DNA of 64,000 nt from Cryomorpha sp963836915 (GCA_963836915.1 CAWILH010000002.1:3968001-4032000), one strand, 5' to 3'. Numbered from the stretch's first letter, positions 48,631 to 57,735 are shown. The notes: generated by a model from the letters alone, not told the origin. Program-made: numbers and translations.

Positions 48631-49980
48631 ATGTCAAAAGCCGTAAAAATAAAGAAAGGAGTCGACATCCGATTGGTCGGCGTTCCTGAAGAGAAGCTTT
48701 CGGCTTCTGCCAAGTCTCATATTTACGCCCTTAAGCCAGATGATTTCTTCGGACTTATACCGAAGGTTGTAGTGAAGGAAGGCCAAGAAGTGAAAGCCGG
48801 TACACCGCTGTTTTTTGATAAGAAAAGAGATCAGATCCTTTTTACATCTCCAGTAAGTGGTGAGGTGGCCGAGATAAAACGCGGTGCCAAGCGGAAAATT
48901 TTGGAAGTGCGCGTTCTGGCCGATAAAGAGCAACGTTATGAAGATTTTACCCCACCCAAAGCCGGCGATAGAAATGCCATAATCAAGGTCATGCTCAGTA
49001 TGGGATTATGGCCTTTGGTAAAGCAGCGTCCTTATGGGGTGATAGCCGATCCAGAAGCAATTCCGAAAGCAATATTTATCTCTTGCTTCGACTCCGCTCC
49101 ACTTACAGGGAGCGTAAGCTTTGTTTTGAAAGACTCCAAAGAAGACTTTAAATATGGTATTTCGATGTTGAAATCGCTCACCGAAGGCAGTCTTTTTTTA
49201 GGGATAGAAAAGGGTGAAACATTCTTTGATGATATTTCCGATACTGTCAAAACTTACTTTTCGGGGCCACACCCTGCCGGGAATGTAGGAGTTCAAATAC
49301 ATCATACCCAGCCCATCAATAAAGGCGAAGTGGTGTGGACGCTAAATCCTACAGACGTTGCCATGATCGGGCGTTCCTTAAAAGAAGGGAAGTATCGCGC
49401 AGAACGCACCGTGGCTGTGGTAGGCTCAGAAGTCATCGATCCGCAATATTATCAGACCATTTCAGGGGCATCTATCGAATCGATCGTCGGAAACTCAGAA
49501 AAGGAAGGAAATAACCGTATCATCAGTGGGAATGTGCTCACCGGTTCTACCGTGGCCAAAGACGGTTTTCTTGGATATTATGATTCCACGATCTCCATTA
49601 TTCCTGAGGGAGATCATAAGAAGTTTTTCCTTACGGATGGCTGGCTAGCTCCGGGGCTAGGGAAGTTTAGTTTATCACACGCCTATCCCACATGGTTGAT
49701 CGGTAAGAAAAAATATAAATTGGACACCAACCTGAATGGTGAAAAGCGTGCCTTCGTTGTAACTGGTGAGCTGGAAAAAGTCTTTCCTTTTGATATCTAT
49801 CCCATGCAACTTATCAAGGCCATAATGGTTAATGATATTGATGCCATGGAGAAGCTGGGCATTTATGAGGTACTGCCCGAAGATTTTGCCCTCTGTGAAT
49901 TCGCCTGTACTTCTAAGATCAATATTCAGGCGGTGGTTGAGCAGGGTCTATTGGACATGAGAAATGAGTTTGCATCTTAA
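48631..49980 (+). CDS. nqrA: Na+-translocating NADH:quinone reductase subunit A
   Basis: ATG 48631 gives MSKAVKIKKGVDIRLVG; the ORF's earlier Met is rejected. The 449 residues match NqrA: an N-terminal barrel-sandwich motif (EGQEVKAGTPLFFDK, FTSPVSGEV), then GPHPAGNVGVQIHHTQP, and the C-terminal CEFACTSKI region. NqrA is cytoplasmic and takes part in quinone binding. Head of the six-gene nqr operon, which ends with a terminator at 54662. Confidence 0.97.
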   Translation: MSKAVKIKKGVDIRLVGVPEEKLSASAKSHIYALKPDDFFGLIPKVVVKEGQEVKAGTPLFFDKKRDQILFTSPVSGEVAEIKRGAKRKILEVRVLADKEQRYEDFTPPKAGDRNAIIKVMLSMGLWPLVKQRPYGVIADPEAIPKAIFISCFDSAPLTGSVSFVLKDSKEDFKYGISMLKSLTEGSLFLGIEKGETFFDDISDTVKTYFSGPHPAGNVGVQIHHTQPINKGEVVWTLNPTDVAMIGRSLKEGKYRAERTVAVVGSEVIDPQYYQTISGASIESIVGNSEKEGNNRIISGNVLTGSTVAKDGFLGYYDSTISIIPEGDHKKFFLTDGWLAPGLGKFSLSHAYPTWLIGKKKYKLDTNLNGEKRAFVVTGELEKVFPFDIYPMQLIKAIMVNDIDAMEKLGIYEVLPEDFALCEFACTSKINIQAVVEQGLLDMRNEFAS

Positions 49981-49991
49981 AAACTAAAGAA

Positions 49992-51200
49992 GTGAAGTTT
50001 ATAGAAGAATTAATCGACAAAGGCCGCAAACCTTTTGAGAAAGGTGGGAAATTAGAAAAGTTTTATCCGGTATACGATGCATTGGAGACCTTTACCTTCG
50101 TGCCCGATCATACCACACAGAAAGGATCGCATATCCGTGATTCGATCGATATGAAGCGCACCATGTTCTTGGTCATCGTTGCGCTTGTTCCAGCTCTCTT
50201 GTTTGGAATTTACAATACTGGATACCAGCATTATTCAGCGCTGGGAGAGACCGTCGCTTTTTGGGATATTTGCCTTTTTGGTTTGGGCAAAGTGCTTCCG
50301 CTAATTGTGGTTTCGTACGCCGTAGGTCTGGGCGTAGAATTTATTTTTTGCATTATTAAAGGGCATGCCATCAATGAAGGATTTCTGGTATCTGGAATGC
50401 TCATTCCGCTTATTATGCCCATGGATGTGCCGCTTTGGATGGTGGGATTGGCCACCGCTTTTGCCGTGCTCATCGCCAAAGAAGTATTTGGTGGTACAGG
50501 AATGAATATTTTGAACGTGGCACTTACGGCACGTGCATTTCTTTTCTTTGCTTACCCCACCAAAATGTCGGGCAATAAAGTATGGGTCAATACCGCAGGT
50601 GGCACCACAGTAGATGGCTACACTGGTGAGACTTTGCTCTCGCAAGCCATAGAAAACGGTGCGAATTTTAGCGATATAACCAATACTGCCTACGCATCGG
50701 TCAGCGAGAGCTTTATGGCGTCCTTTCTGGGCTTTATACCCGGCTCGGTCGGAGAGACCAGTTCGCTGGCCATACTTATCGGTGCCGCGCTATTGCTCAT
50801 TACAGGCATAGCCAGCTGGCGTATTATTGCGATGGGTTTACTTGGGGCGGCCGCTATGGGTTTGATATTTAATTTTATAGGCCCTGCCTATTTTCCCGAT
50901 AATCTCTATCTCACCGTTCCATGGTGGCATCAATTGGTGATGGGTGGATTTATGTTTGGTATCGTCTTCATGGCCACCGATCCCGTATCGGCAGCGCAGA
51001 CCGATAAGGGAAAGCTCTGGTATGGATTTCTCATTGGCCTGCTGGCAATATTGATACGCGTCGTAAATCCTGCCTATCCGGAAGGTATCATGATGTCTAT
51101 TCTCTTTATGAATGTGATGGCGCCCACCATTGATCACTATGTGGTACAAGGGAATATCAATAAGCGCTTGAAGCGCCTTAAAACTTTAAAAGCAGCATAG
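49992..51200 (+). CDS. nqrB: Na+-translocating NADH:quinone reductase subunit B
   Basis: Starts at GTG 49992, 11 bases after nqrA. The 402-residue membrane subunit has about ten helices. The covalent FMN threonine is in YTGETLLSQ, with Thr214 in the motif [ST]GxT (the residue equivalent to Vibrio Thr236). The sodium path and quinone site lie in this subunit. Other blocks (FGGTGMNILNVALTARAF, split; FMATDPVSA) match the NqrB/RnfD family. Confidence 0.97.
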   Translation: MKFIEELIDKGRKPFEKGGKLEKFYPVYDALETFTFVPDHTTQKGSHIRDSIDMKRTMFLVIVALVPALLFGIYNTGYQHYSALGETVAFWDICLFGLGKVLPLIVVSYAVGLGVEFIFCIIKGHAINEGFLVSGMLIPLIMPMDVPLWMVGLATAFAVLIAKEVFGGTGMNILNVALTARAFLFFAYPTKMSGNKVWVNTAGGTTVDGYTGETLLSQAIENGANFSDITNTAYASVSESFMASFLGFIPGSVGETSSLAILIGAALLLITGIASWRIIAMGLLGAAAMGLIFNFIGPAYFPDNLYLTVPWWHQLVMGGFMFGIVFMATDPVSAAQTDKGKLWYGFLIGLLAILIRVVNPAYPEGIMMSILFMNVMAPTIDHYVVQGNINKRLKRLKTLKAA

Positions 51201-51202
51201 TT

Positions 51203-51967
51203 ATGGCCATAAATACAAATAGCAACGGATTTACATTCGTCTTTGCGATTATCATGGTTTTGGTAGTAGGTGCAGCACTTTCATTCGCATCTATGTCATT
51301 GAAGCCACTTCAAGAACAGAATAGTATAAAGAAAGAAATGCTCAGTATATTGGGTTCTGTAGGTGTAGAAGCCGATAGAGAGAATGCCGATACAGAATTT
51401 TACAAATACATTAAGGGGCGAGTTACTCTAAACAAAAACGGCGAAGTAAAAGAAGAACGCGATGGGGAGATAGACCCGAAAGATGAGCTTGAGCCTTTTA
51501 ATGTTGATGTTAAAAAGGAGTACCGTGACCCAAATATGAAAGCCGATGAGCGCAATTACCCGATGTATATTGCAGAAATAGATGGGAAAGAAATTGTGGT
51601 TATTCCCATGGTGGGCAAAGGTCTTTGGGGTCCAATATGGGGATACGTGGCTTTGGAGAGCGATTATAACACAGTATATGGAGCCACTTTTGACCATAAG
51701 TCTGAGACTCCTGGACTGGGCGCAGAGATCAAAGAAGATTTCTTCGAGAAGCCATTTTCCGGCAAGGAAATATACAATGATCAAGGCGAGCTGGTCTCCA
51801 TTAATGTAAAGAAAGGCGGAGCTCCTGCAGGAGCTGAGCATGCGGTAGATGCCATCACTGGTGGTACTATTACCAGTAATGGGGTAACCGAAATGCTCGA
51901 ACGAACGTTTGGCGTATACGACCAGTACTTTAAAAAGAAAAAATCGCAATTATCTGAATCGATATGA
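51203..51967 (+). CDS. nqrC: Na+-translocating NADH:quinone reductase subunit C
   Basis: A 254-residue protein with one N-terminal transmembrane helix (FVFAIIMVLVVGAALSFASM) and a periplasmic FMN-binding domain. The covalent FMN threonine is in ITGGTITSNG at Thr222, close to Vibrio Thr225. It is attached to FMN by a flavin transferase (ApbE) not found in this window. It overlaps nqrD by 4 bases (ATGA). Confidence 0.97.
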   Translation: MAINTNSNGFTFVFAIIMVLVVGAALSFASMSLKPLQEQNSIKKEMLSILGSVGVEADRENADTEFYKYIKGRVTLNKNGEVKEERDGEIDPKDELEPFNVDVKKEYRDPNMKADERNYPMYIAEIDGKEIVVIPMVGKGLWGPIWGYVALESDYNTVYGATFDHKSETPGLGAEIKEDFFEKPFSGKEIYNDQGELVSINVKKGGAPAGAEHAVDAITGGTITSNGVTEMLERTFGVYDQYFKKKKSQLSESI

Positions 51968-52668
51968 GTAGTGAAACTGCAGTAGCAGAAAGCACAGTAG
52001 TCAAAGAAGCTGTTCCAAAGGAACCCCTTTTCAGTGCAAAGAATAAGCGTTTAATCACCGATCCGCTGAACGACGATAACCCGATTACCGTGCAGGTTTT
52101 GGGAATCTGTTCGGCACTGGCCATCACCGTGCAGGTGCAGCAGGCAGTGGTTATGTCACTTTCCGTAGTGTTCGTAATGATTTTTGGTAACCTCATTATC
52201 TCGGCCATGCGAGATGTGATCCCTTCGCGAATCAGGATTATCGTGCAGCTAGTGGTCGTGGCATCTTTGGTTATTTTGGTAAATGAACTATTGAAAGCAT
52301 TCCTGCCCGATATTTCTGAAAAGCTCTCCGTGTTTGTTGGGCTTATCATTACCAACTGCATCATCATGGGCCGGTTTGAAGCCTATGCAATGGGAAATAA
52401 AATGTTTCCATCGGCACTTGACGCGATTGGAAATGGCCTTGGCTACGCTTGGATACTCGTGGCCGTAGCAGTAGTGCGCGAAGTATTTGGTTCTGGCGCC
52501 ATCAGTTTTCCCGGTATCGGGCAGATTAAGTTTATCCCAGACAGCTTTTTTACAGCCGGCTACATGAATAATAATTTGATGATCCTTCCCCCTATGGCGC
52601 TTGTCACCGTTGGAATAATCATCTGGATTCAGCGCAGCAGGAATACCAAACTCATCGAAGAAAACTAA
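51964..52668 (+). CDS. nqrD: Na+-translocating NADH:quinone reductase subunit D
   Basis: A 234-residue six-helix membrane protein. It has the conserved Cys in LGICSALAITVQ and another in TNCIIMGRFEAYAMG that with NqrE ligate the intramembrane Fe-S centre. The N-terminus is about 45 residues before helix 1 (SSETAVAESTVVKEAV), longer than usual but in the same reading frame as the family. The ATG overlaps the nqrC stop by 4 bases. Confidence 0.96.
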   Translation: MSSETAVAESTVVKEAVPKEPLFSAKNKRLITDPLNDDNPITVQVLGICSALAITVQVQQAVVMSLSVVFVMIFGNLIISAMRDVIPSRIRIIVQLVVVASLVILVNELLKAFLPDISEKLSVFVGLIITNCIIMGRFEAYAMGNKMFPSALDAIGNGLGYAWILVAVAVVREVFGSGAISFPGIGQIKFIPDSFFTAGYMNNNLMILPPMALVTVGIIIWIQRSRNTKLIEEN

Positions 52669-52688
52669 AGCAGTAAAAGTCTACCATT

Positions 52689-53303
52689 ATGGAGTCTGTC
52701 AATATATTCGTCAAGTCGATCTTTATCGACAATATGATTTTCGCATACTTTCTGGGTATGTGCTCTTATCTGGCCGTGTCCAAAACGGTAAAGACTGCCG
52801 TTGGTCTTGGTGCTGCGGTAATCTTTGTATTGGGCATTACCGTGCCTATCAATTACTTGCTTGAGAATTATGTGCTGAAAGAAGGTGCCCTTTCTTGGCT
52901 CGATCCAAGCCTAGCATCCCTTGACTTGGGTTTCTTGAGCTTCATCATGTTCATAGCGGTCATAGCATCTATGGTTCAGCTCGTTGAGATGATCGTTGAG
53001 AAATTTGCTCCTGCGCTCTATGGGGCACTTGGTATTTTTCTTCCCCTTATTGCTGTCAACTGCTCCATTCTTGGTGGTGCATTATTCATGCAGGAGCGCC
53101 AGTATACTACGATCGGCGATGCCACCGTGTTTGGATTGGGCAGCGGAGTGGGCTGGTTTCTGGCCATCTTGGCCATCGCCGCCATACGCGAGAAGATTCG
53201 CTACTCGAATGTGCCCGCACCGCTCAGGGGGCTAGGTATTACGTTCATTATCACAGGGCTCATGGGCATCGGTTTCATGGCCTTTATGGGAATTGAACTT
53301 TAA
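52689..53303 (+). CDS. nqrE: Na+-translocating NADH:quinone reductase subunit E
   Basis: A 204-residue six-helix protein with the inverted-topology partner of NqrD. Cys are in FLGMCSYLAVSKTV and NCSILGGALFMQE, the second pair of ligands for the Fe-S centre. Starts 20 bases after nqrD. Normal length; no defect. Confidence 0.97.
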   Translation: MESVNIFVKSIFIDNMIFAYFLGMCSYLAVSKTVKTAVGLGAAVIFVLGITVPINYLLENYVLKEGALSWLDPSLASLDLGFLSFIMFIAVIASMVQLVEMIVEKFAPALYGALGIFLPLIAVNCSILGGALFMQERQYTTIGDATVFGLGSGVGWFLAILAIAAIREKIRYSNVPAPLRGLGITFIITGLMGIGFMAFMGIEL

Positions 53304-53341
53304 AAGAAAAGGACTGTTTATACTACAGAAAGAATAATATT

Positions 53342-54640
53342 ATGGGTGTTACAATCATTGCTTCAATAGCAGTTTTCTTAATAGTTACTTTGCTTCTAGT
53401 GAGCCTTTTGCTTTTCGCGAAGTCTAAATTATCTCCATCGGGATTGGTAAAGCTTGAGATCAATGGTGAGAAAACCATTGAAGTGGAAGCAGGAAATACC
53501 ATTCTCACCACTTTGAGCAGTGCCAAGATTTTCTTGCCTTCGGCGTGCGGCGGTGGTGGTACCTGTGCGATGTGCAAATGCCAAGTGCTCGAAGGTGGCG
53601 GAAGTATTCTGCCTACCGAAGCACCCTATTTTTCCCGTAAGGAAATCGCCGAAGATTGGCGTCTCGGGTGCCAGGTGAAGGTCAAGCAAGACATGAAGAT
53701 CGAGATTCCCGAAGAGATTTTTGGAATCAAGAAATGGGAGTGTGAAGTGGTAAGTAATTATAACGTCGCTTCCTTTATCAAGGAATTTGTAGTGCGTTTG
53801 CCAGAAGGCGAAAACCTAGATTTCGAAGCAGGTGGATATATTCAGATCGATGTACCTGCGTGTGAAGTGCCTTTTAAGGATATGGATATTACTTCTCACC
53901 CTGAGTTGGGTCGTGATCCGATGGACTTCCAAGGAGAGTGGGATAAATTTGGGCTTTGGGATTTGAAAATGAAGAACCCAGAGATGATATTTAGGGCATA
54001 CTCCATGGCCAATCACCCGGCAGAAGGGAATATCGTAATGCTTAATATCCGTATAGCCACTCCACCATGGGATAGGGCCAAGAACAAATGGATGGATGTG
54101 AATCCGGGAATCTGTTCTTCCTACGTATTCTCCAGAAAGCCTGGCGATAAGGTGACGATTTCAGGCCCTTATGGTGAGTTTTTCATTAAAGACACAGGTT
54201 CAGAGATGCTCTACATTGGTGGTGGTGCTGGAATGGCTCCTATGAGATCGCATCTTTTTCACCTTTTTCACACGCTTAAGACAGACCGCAAAGTGTCATA
54301 TTGGTACGGCGGTAGATCTAAGAGAGAGTTGTTCTATTTAGATCACTTTCGTGAAATAGAAGAGCAATTTCCCAATTTCTCATTCAATATCGTACTATCC
54401 GAGCCGCTACCAGAAGATAACTGGACAGTAAAGGAAAATCTTGATGATAAGAATGGAGATGGTTTTACTGGATTCGTGCATCAAGCGGTAATTGACCAAT
54501 ATCTCAAGAAGCACGAAGCACCTGAAGACATCGAGTTCTATTTTTGTGGGCCACCATTGATGAACGCTGCGGTCTTAAAAATGGTAGATGATTGGGGAGT
54601 GCCGCCCGAGAATGTGGCTTTCGATGATTTCGGTGGATAA
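53342..54640 (+). CDS. nqrF: Na+-translocating NADH:quinone reductase subunit F
   Basis: A 432-residue NADH-oxidising subunit: one N-terminal helix (IIASIAVFLIVTLLLVSLLL), a [2Fe-2S] domain with CGGGGTCAMCKC near residues 70-81 and the fourth Cys in WRLGCQV near 112, an FAD domain (FRAYSMANHP) and NADH domain (YIGGGAGMAPMRSH, YFCGPPLMN), ending DDFGG. It is the entry point of electrons into the complex. Last gene in the nqr operon. Confidence 0.98.
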   Translation: MGVTIIASIAVFLIVTLLLVSLLLFAKSKLSPSGLVKLEINGEKTIEVEAGNTILTTLSSAKIFLPSACGGGGTCAMCKCQVLEGGGSILPTEAPYFSRKEIAEDWRLGCQVKVKQDMKIEIPEEIFGIKKWECEVVSNYNVASFIKEFVVRLPEGENLDFEAGGYIQIDVPACEVPFKDMDITSHPELGRDPMDFQGEWDKFGLWDLKMKNPEMIFRAYSMANHPAEGNIVMLNIRIATPPWDRAKNKWMDVNPGICSSYVFSRKPGDKVTISGPYGEFFIKDTGSEMLYIGGGAGMAPMRSHLFHLFHTLKTDRKVSYWYGGRSKRELFYLDHFREIEEQFPNFSFNIVLSEPLPEDNWTVKENLDDKNGDGFTGFVHQAVIDQYLKKHEAPEDIEFYFCGPPLMNAAVLKMVDDWGVPPENVAFDDFGG

Positions 54641-54661
54641 TCCGTAAACGATATGATTATG

Positions 54662-54692
54662 AATCCCGCGACTTTTGTTGCGGGATTTTTTT
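54662..54692 (+). terminator. Rho-independent terminator of the nqr operon
   Basis: An 8-bp stem AATCCCGC (54662-54669) with GCGGGATT (54680-54687), a 10-base loop, and seven T at 54686-54692. It is 21 bases after the nqrF stop and 16 bases before the convergent tsaC-type gene stop. Confidence 0.92.
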
Positions 54693-54708
54693 GTTCTAGA
54701 ATCCCGTT

Positions 54709-55653
54709 TTAGGGATAGGAAGCTCTGCGAAGGCGATCGTTGATGGCTCTACCCAAGCCTTCTTCAGGTAGAAATTCTGAAAGAATGATATCATTCTGCC
54801 CGCTGTCGAGCCGCCGCATAGCGCCAAAAAGATGGTGGGCAGCTTCGGCCAGATCGCCCGATTTTGAAAGAATTTCACCGGGCAATCCATACGTATGACG
54901 GTAGCCAAGTACCGCGATAGTGCGGTTTTTGTTTTTGCGAATCAATGTTTCAATATCACCTACTAAAAATGGCTTGGTAGGCGCATAATGGCTTTGGAGC
55001 ATACCCGGTGCCGTTGGTGCAGAGCTGCTTTCTTCACGTAGCGCCACTTTTCCGATCACTCTTTCGATCGCTTCTATGGGTAGGCCGCCCTTTCGGTAAA
55101 TGGTGGGGATGCCGTTTTCAAATCCGACTATGGTCGACTCGATACCGATTGAGCTTGAGTCCCCTTCGATAATATAGTCGATTTTCATTCCCAGTTGTTC
55201 TTGCACATGCGCAGCCGTGGTGGGGCTGATGTAGCCAAATGGATTGGCGCTGGGAGCGGCAAGCGGGAAGGATAGGGATCGCAGTAGGTCAAGCGTTACA
55301 GGGTGGTTTGGCATTCGTACACCCACGGTGGTGAGTCCTGCGCTCGTGATATCTGGCACCAGCCCAGTTTTAGGGAGAACCAAGGTGAGCGCGCCCGGCC
55401 AAAATTCCTTCATCAACTTTTTGGCCGTTGGCGGAATCTCCCTGATGATTTCAACTAGCTTGCGGCTATCTGCGATATGCAGAATCAATGGATCGAAGAA
55501 CGGCCGGTCTTTCGCTTCAAATATTCTGGCCACAGCCTTTGCGTCCAGTCCATTGGCAGCCAGCCCGTAAACCGTCTCGGTCGGTATGGCCACGAGTCGG
55601 CCATGCTCCAGGTGTGTTTTAGCTATTGAGATATTATTTCCAATTTCTGCCAT
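54709..55653 (-). CDS. L-threonylcarbamoyladenylate synthase (Sua5/TsaC type)
   Basis: A 314-residue protein of Sua5 length, with a YrdC domain (VAIPTETVYGLAANGLDA, EAKDRPFFDPLILHI) and a C-terminal Sua5 domain (TAPGMLQSHYAPTKPFL). It makes threonylcarbamoyl-AMP for the t6A modification of ANN-decoding tRNAs. Convergent with nqrF. A TAAATTTG -7-like element (complement of 55673-55680) lies 20 bases before the start. Confidence 0.95.
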   Translation of the reverse strand: MAEIGNNISIAKTHLEHGRLVAIPTETVYGLAANGLDAKAVARIFEAKDRPFFDPLILHIADSRKLVEIIREIPPTAKKLMKEFWPGALTLVLPKTGLVPDITSAGLTTVGVRMPNHPVTLDLLRSLSFPLAAPSANPFGYISPTTAAHVQEQLGMKIDYIIEGDSSSIGIESTIVGFENGIPTIYRKGGLPIEAIERVIGKVALREESSSAPTAPGMLQSHYAPTKPFLVGDIETLIRKNKNRTIAVLGYRHTYGLPGEILSKSGDLAEAAHHLFGAMRRLDSGQNDIILSEFLPEEGLGRAINDRLRRASYP

Positions 55654-55998
55654 TAGGATGGTTTGGTAGCCGCAAATTTAAGGGAGTAATTGGAAGATTC
55701 CTGATGTTTCCGCTTTATAGGCTTGTTTGTGGTTGGTTTCGACAGGACTATCAAGGTTAATGATCTTGAAATGTGGGAGAATGTGCTTGAGATGGCTCAT
55801 TCAATGCTCTGTGGTACCATCGCTATTGCGAACTCACAGACTCAGCTGCAAGGAATCTAGAATAGACTTTATTCCGTGGCGACCGCTTAGCTTGTTGAAC
55901 TCACAGCGCCTGCAAGCCTTGTGGTGCTGTTTTTATGGGTAGTTTTGGTAAGTTTGGGGGTGAGGAAGTAAGCATGCATTTATAAAGACGAAGGATTC
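55654..55998. other. Non-coding gap at the left edge of the accessory islet
   Basis: I see no gene in these 345 bases. The only notable signal is the -7-like element for the Sua5-type gene at its left end. A plus-strand open frame (55727-55942) has no family resemblance and is rejected. Confidence 0.5.
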
Positions 55999-56511
55999 TT
56001 GAGAATATTATTGGCAACTATTTTGGTTCTGGAGACTTTAGCGTCAACGGGACAATCGAAAAGAAGTCTTTCCGCGATTGCTTCCTATCAGTTCTTTGAC
56101 CGTCAAGCAATCAGCTTGGGTGTAGAATCGAGTTATAATCAGAGGTGGGAAAACTTGAAACTCAAACACCAAGTCCAGGTATCCTTACAAGGTCAAATGT
56201 TTCTTGATGAACCGAATGTCTACGAAGAGAAGTACTATGGATTGATTACAGATTTCTTTTTCTGCACAAGATTCTTCGGATTAGGCGGACAGTTCAGAGT
56301 AATCTTTCAAGATATCCGCCAGAGGTATGAATTTAGCCCGTCATTTAAGGCAGGACACAAAAATTTTTGGATTGTTTACACTTGGAGTGGATGGAACTTT
56401 GGAAATAATCCCTTTAAATATCACCGTGCTGAACCACCCATTGAATTCAGTAATGGAAAACAGAATATTCGGTTGTTGTTATCAATTCCTATGGTTAAGT
56501 CAAAAAAATAA
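55999..56511 (+). CDS. Hypothetical secreted or outer-membrane protein (orphan)
   Basis: Starts at TTG 55999 behind an AAGGA-like sequence; the protein opens MRILLATILVLETLASTGQS, a signal peptide. The remaining 150 residues are rich in alternating aromatic and polar residues (YQFFDRQAISLGVESSYNQRW, split; FFLGLGGQFRVIF-type strands), as in small beta-barrel or conserved Tol-like porin fragments. No family recognised. AT-rich compared with neighbours. First gene of a 1.3-kb islet of unrelated small genes. Confidence 0.6.
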   Translation: MRILLATILVLETLASTGQSKRSLSAIASYQFFDRQAISLGVESSYNQRWENLKLKHQVQVSLQGQMFLDEPNVYEEKYYGLITDFFFCTRFFGLGGQFRVIFQDIRQRYEFSPSFKAGHKNFWIVYTWSGWNFGNNPFKYHRAEPPIEFSNGKQNIRLLLSIPMVKSKK

Positions 56512-56797
56512 CGCATGCCAATAATGGCTAAGAAAGCTAGGGGATTCCCTAAAATTACAGAGATAAATATATTCAACCTTCATTACGGTACAAAGAAGAA
56601 TTATTTGTTTCTTAACCCCCATATTTTTGAACGCTATTGCGCGGCCGGCTCCAGGCTTGAGCTGCGCAGAAAATGTGCACATACAGTTATAGGAGATACT
56701 TTAATGATGCAATCCGTATTTGAAAAAGGGATAGCGCATAGCCCACCCGCGCGTAAGGTATAACCAAAAATGACGTAACGGCATCTATTTAAAAAAA
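56512..56797. other. Cassette-like intergenic segment, no supported gene
   Basis: The 82-codon frame (56515-56763) is rejected as coding. The segment holds an imperfect hairpin (56638-56668: TGCGC..GCTC with GAGC..GCGCA) directly followed by GTGCACATACAGTTATAGG (56675-56693), a sequence type that I recall often preceding small cassette-borne genes in Bacteroidota. A related-looking string GCAGCCAACAAACGATATAA lies after the next gene at 57191-57210. Confidence 0.4.
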
Positions 56798-57154
56798 ATG
56801 ACAGAACATATTTTCTTTTACTTAGGACTATCACTTTTGTTATTGCATGAAATGGATGCAGTACGTTCTAAAGAGTGGCGAATATTTCCTGGTTTATCAA
56901 TGCTGAGTGACAAAGTTGGACATATAGCTTTCATATTTGCACACGTTCCTTTATTTTACTTCGTATTATGGAAACTAACTCACAGCCAGAATGTTGAAGC
57001 ATTTATATACGGATTCAATATATTTTATATTGTGCATCTAGGCCTTCATATACTGCTTTTAAAACACAAGAAGAATGAATTCAAAGATTGGATTTCGTGG
57101 TCTATAATAATTGGTGCAGGACTGTGCGGACTGATTGACTTATTGACTTGCTGA
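56798..57154 (+). CDS. Small four-helix membrane protein with HEMD motif (DUF6713/HXXEE-like)
   Basis: A 118-residue protein with four predicted helices (near 5-17, 43-60, 68-90 and 98-116). H17-E18-x-D20 in the first helix (LLLLHEMDAVR) and a later H-x6-H (HLGLHILLL with HVPLFYF) recall small HXXEE- or DUF6713-type membrane proteins, which are often found on mobile or cassette DNA. Function unknown. It is AT-rich, and no neighbour explains it. The ATG has an A-rich leader. Confidence 0.6.
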   Translation: MTEHIFFYLGLSLLLLHEMDAVRSKEWRIFPGLSMLSDKVGHIAFIFAHVPLFYFVLWKLTHSQNVEAFIYGFNIFYIVHLGLHILLLKHKKNEFKDWISWSIIIGAGLCGLIDLLTC

Positions 57155-57263
57155 TGAAATTGTCTGAAGTGACTAAAAACATAAATGGCAGCAGCCAACA
57201 AACGATATAATAATAAGTGAGCTAATGTTAAACTTGTGTTTTGGCTCGGATCAAACAGTATAC

Positions 57264-57434
57264 TTATTCGAAATTGCAAGTTTCGGCATTCTCCATTCCA
57301 CAGTCCAACTCCACTCCAAAGAGTGTAAGGCCGCTCTGCACTGCTTTGCCTCCACAGAAGTGGGTGCTGAGCGCCAAGCTTAGATTAAAAGCAACAACGA
57401 GTATGGCTAACAAGGCCGCAAAAACTTTTTTCAC
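57264..57434 (-). CDS. Truncated small exported protein, HYC_CC_PP-like
   Basis: Below 60 codons, found by reading the minus strand. GTG 57434 begins KKVFAALLAILVVAFNLSLA, a good signal peptide, then ALSTHFCGGKAVQSG and LTLFGVELDCGMENAETC, ending at a stop at 57264 (56 residues). Its H-F-C-G-G and CGMEN pattern matches the start of the small exported family called HYC_CC_PP in Bacteroidota, usually near 110-130 residues with a second Cys/Pro-rich half that is missing here. The stop lies exactly where the AT-rich islet begins, so I infer the islet replaced the 3-prime half. Confidence 0.6.
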   Translation of the reverse strand: MKKVFAALLAILVVAFNLSLALSTHFCGGKAVQSGLTLFGVELDCGMENAETCNFE

Positions 57435-57532
57435 AAAAGAAAGGTAAGTTGTAAATCGGAGAAACTGCGTCGATTCTGAATATTATTGTTGTATTCCCAA
57501 GGGCGTGGTTTTGGTTCGAATGAAGTAAGAAA

Positions 57533-57560
57533 AAAAGGCTTTTCATTTGAAAAGCCTTTT
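57533..57560 (-). terminator. Terminator downstream of tRNA-Arg
   Basis: A 12-bp stem (57533-57544 with 57549-57560, AAAAGGCTTTTC) around ATTT; on the minus strand it is followed by a run of T (complement of the A-run at 57531-57536). It directly follows the 3-prime end of the tRNA. Confidence 0.85.
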
Positions 57561-57562
57561 TG

Positions 57563-57636
<74 letters not shown>

Positions 57637-57680
57637 AATATTTTATCTTCTATTAAAATTCCAAAACGTTGTTCGAAATC

Positions 57681-57735
57681 CGTCGGTGACCTTTACGCCG
57701 AAAGTGGGATGCTCTATCCAACTGAGCTGCCATGC
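57681..57735 (-). pseudogene. tRNA-like remnant next to tRNA-Arg
   Basis: The 18 bases GCTCTATCCAACTGAGCT (57711-57728) repeat those of tRNA-Arg exactly 100 bases downstream, and GTGACCT (57686-57692) is shared in register at the same 100-base offset. The bases between and outside differ, no acceptor stem can form, and the anticodon stem fails. It is a degenerate tRNA duplicate or a relic of another tRNA with the same D-arm. Confidence 0.6.

Noticed and set aside
55727..55942. A 71-residue protein on the plus strand
   Set aside because: Low-complexity Leu/Cys/Trp content and no family marks; unlikely to be translated.
56515..56763. An 82-residue protein
   Set aside because: No family resemblance, hairpin and junction motif inside, poor composition.
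57241..57447. A 68-residue plus-strand protein
   Set aside because: Antisense to the HYC_CC_PP-like minus frame, which has the signal peptide and cysteine pattern.
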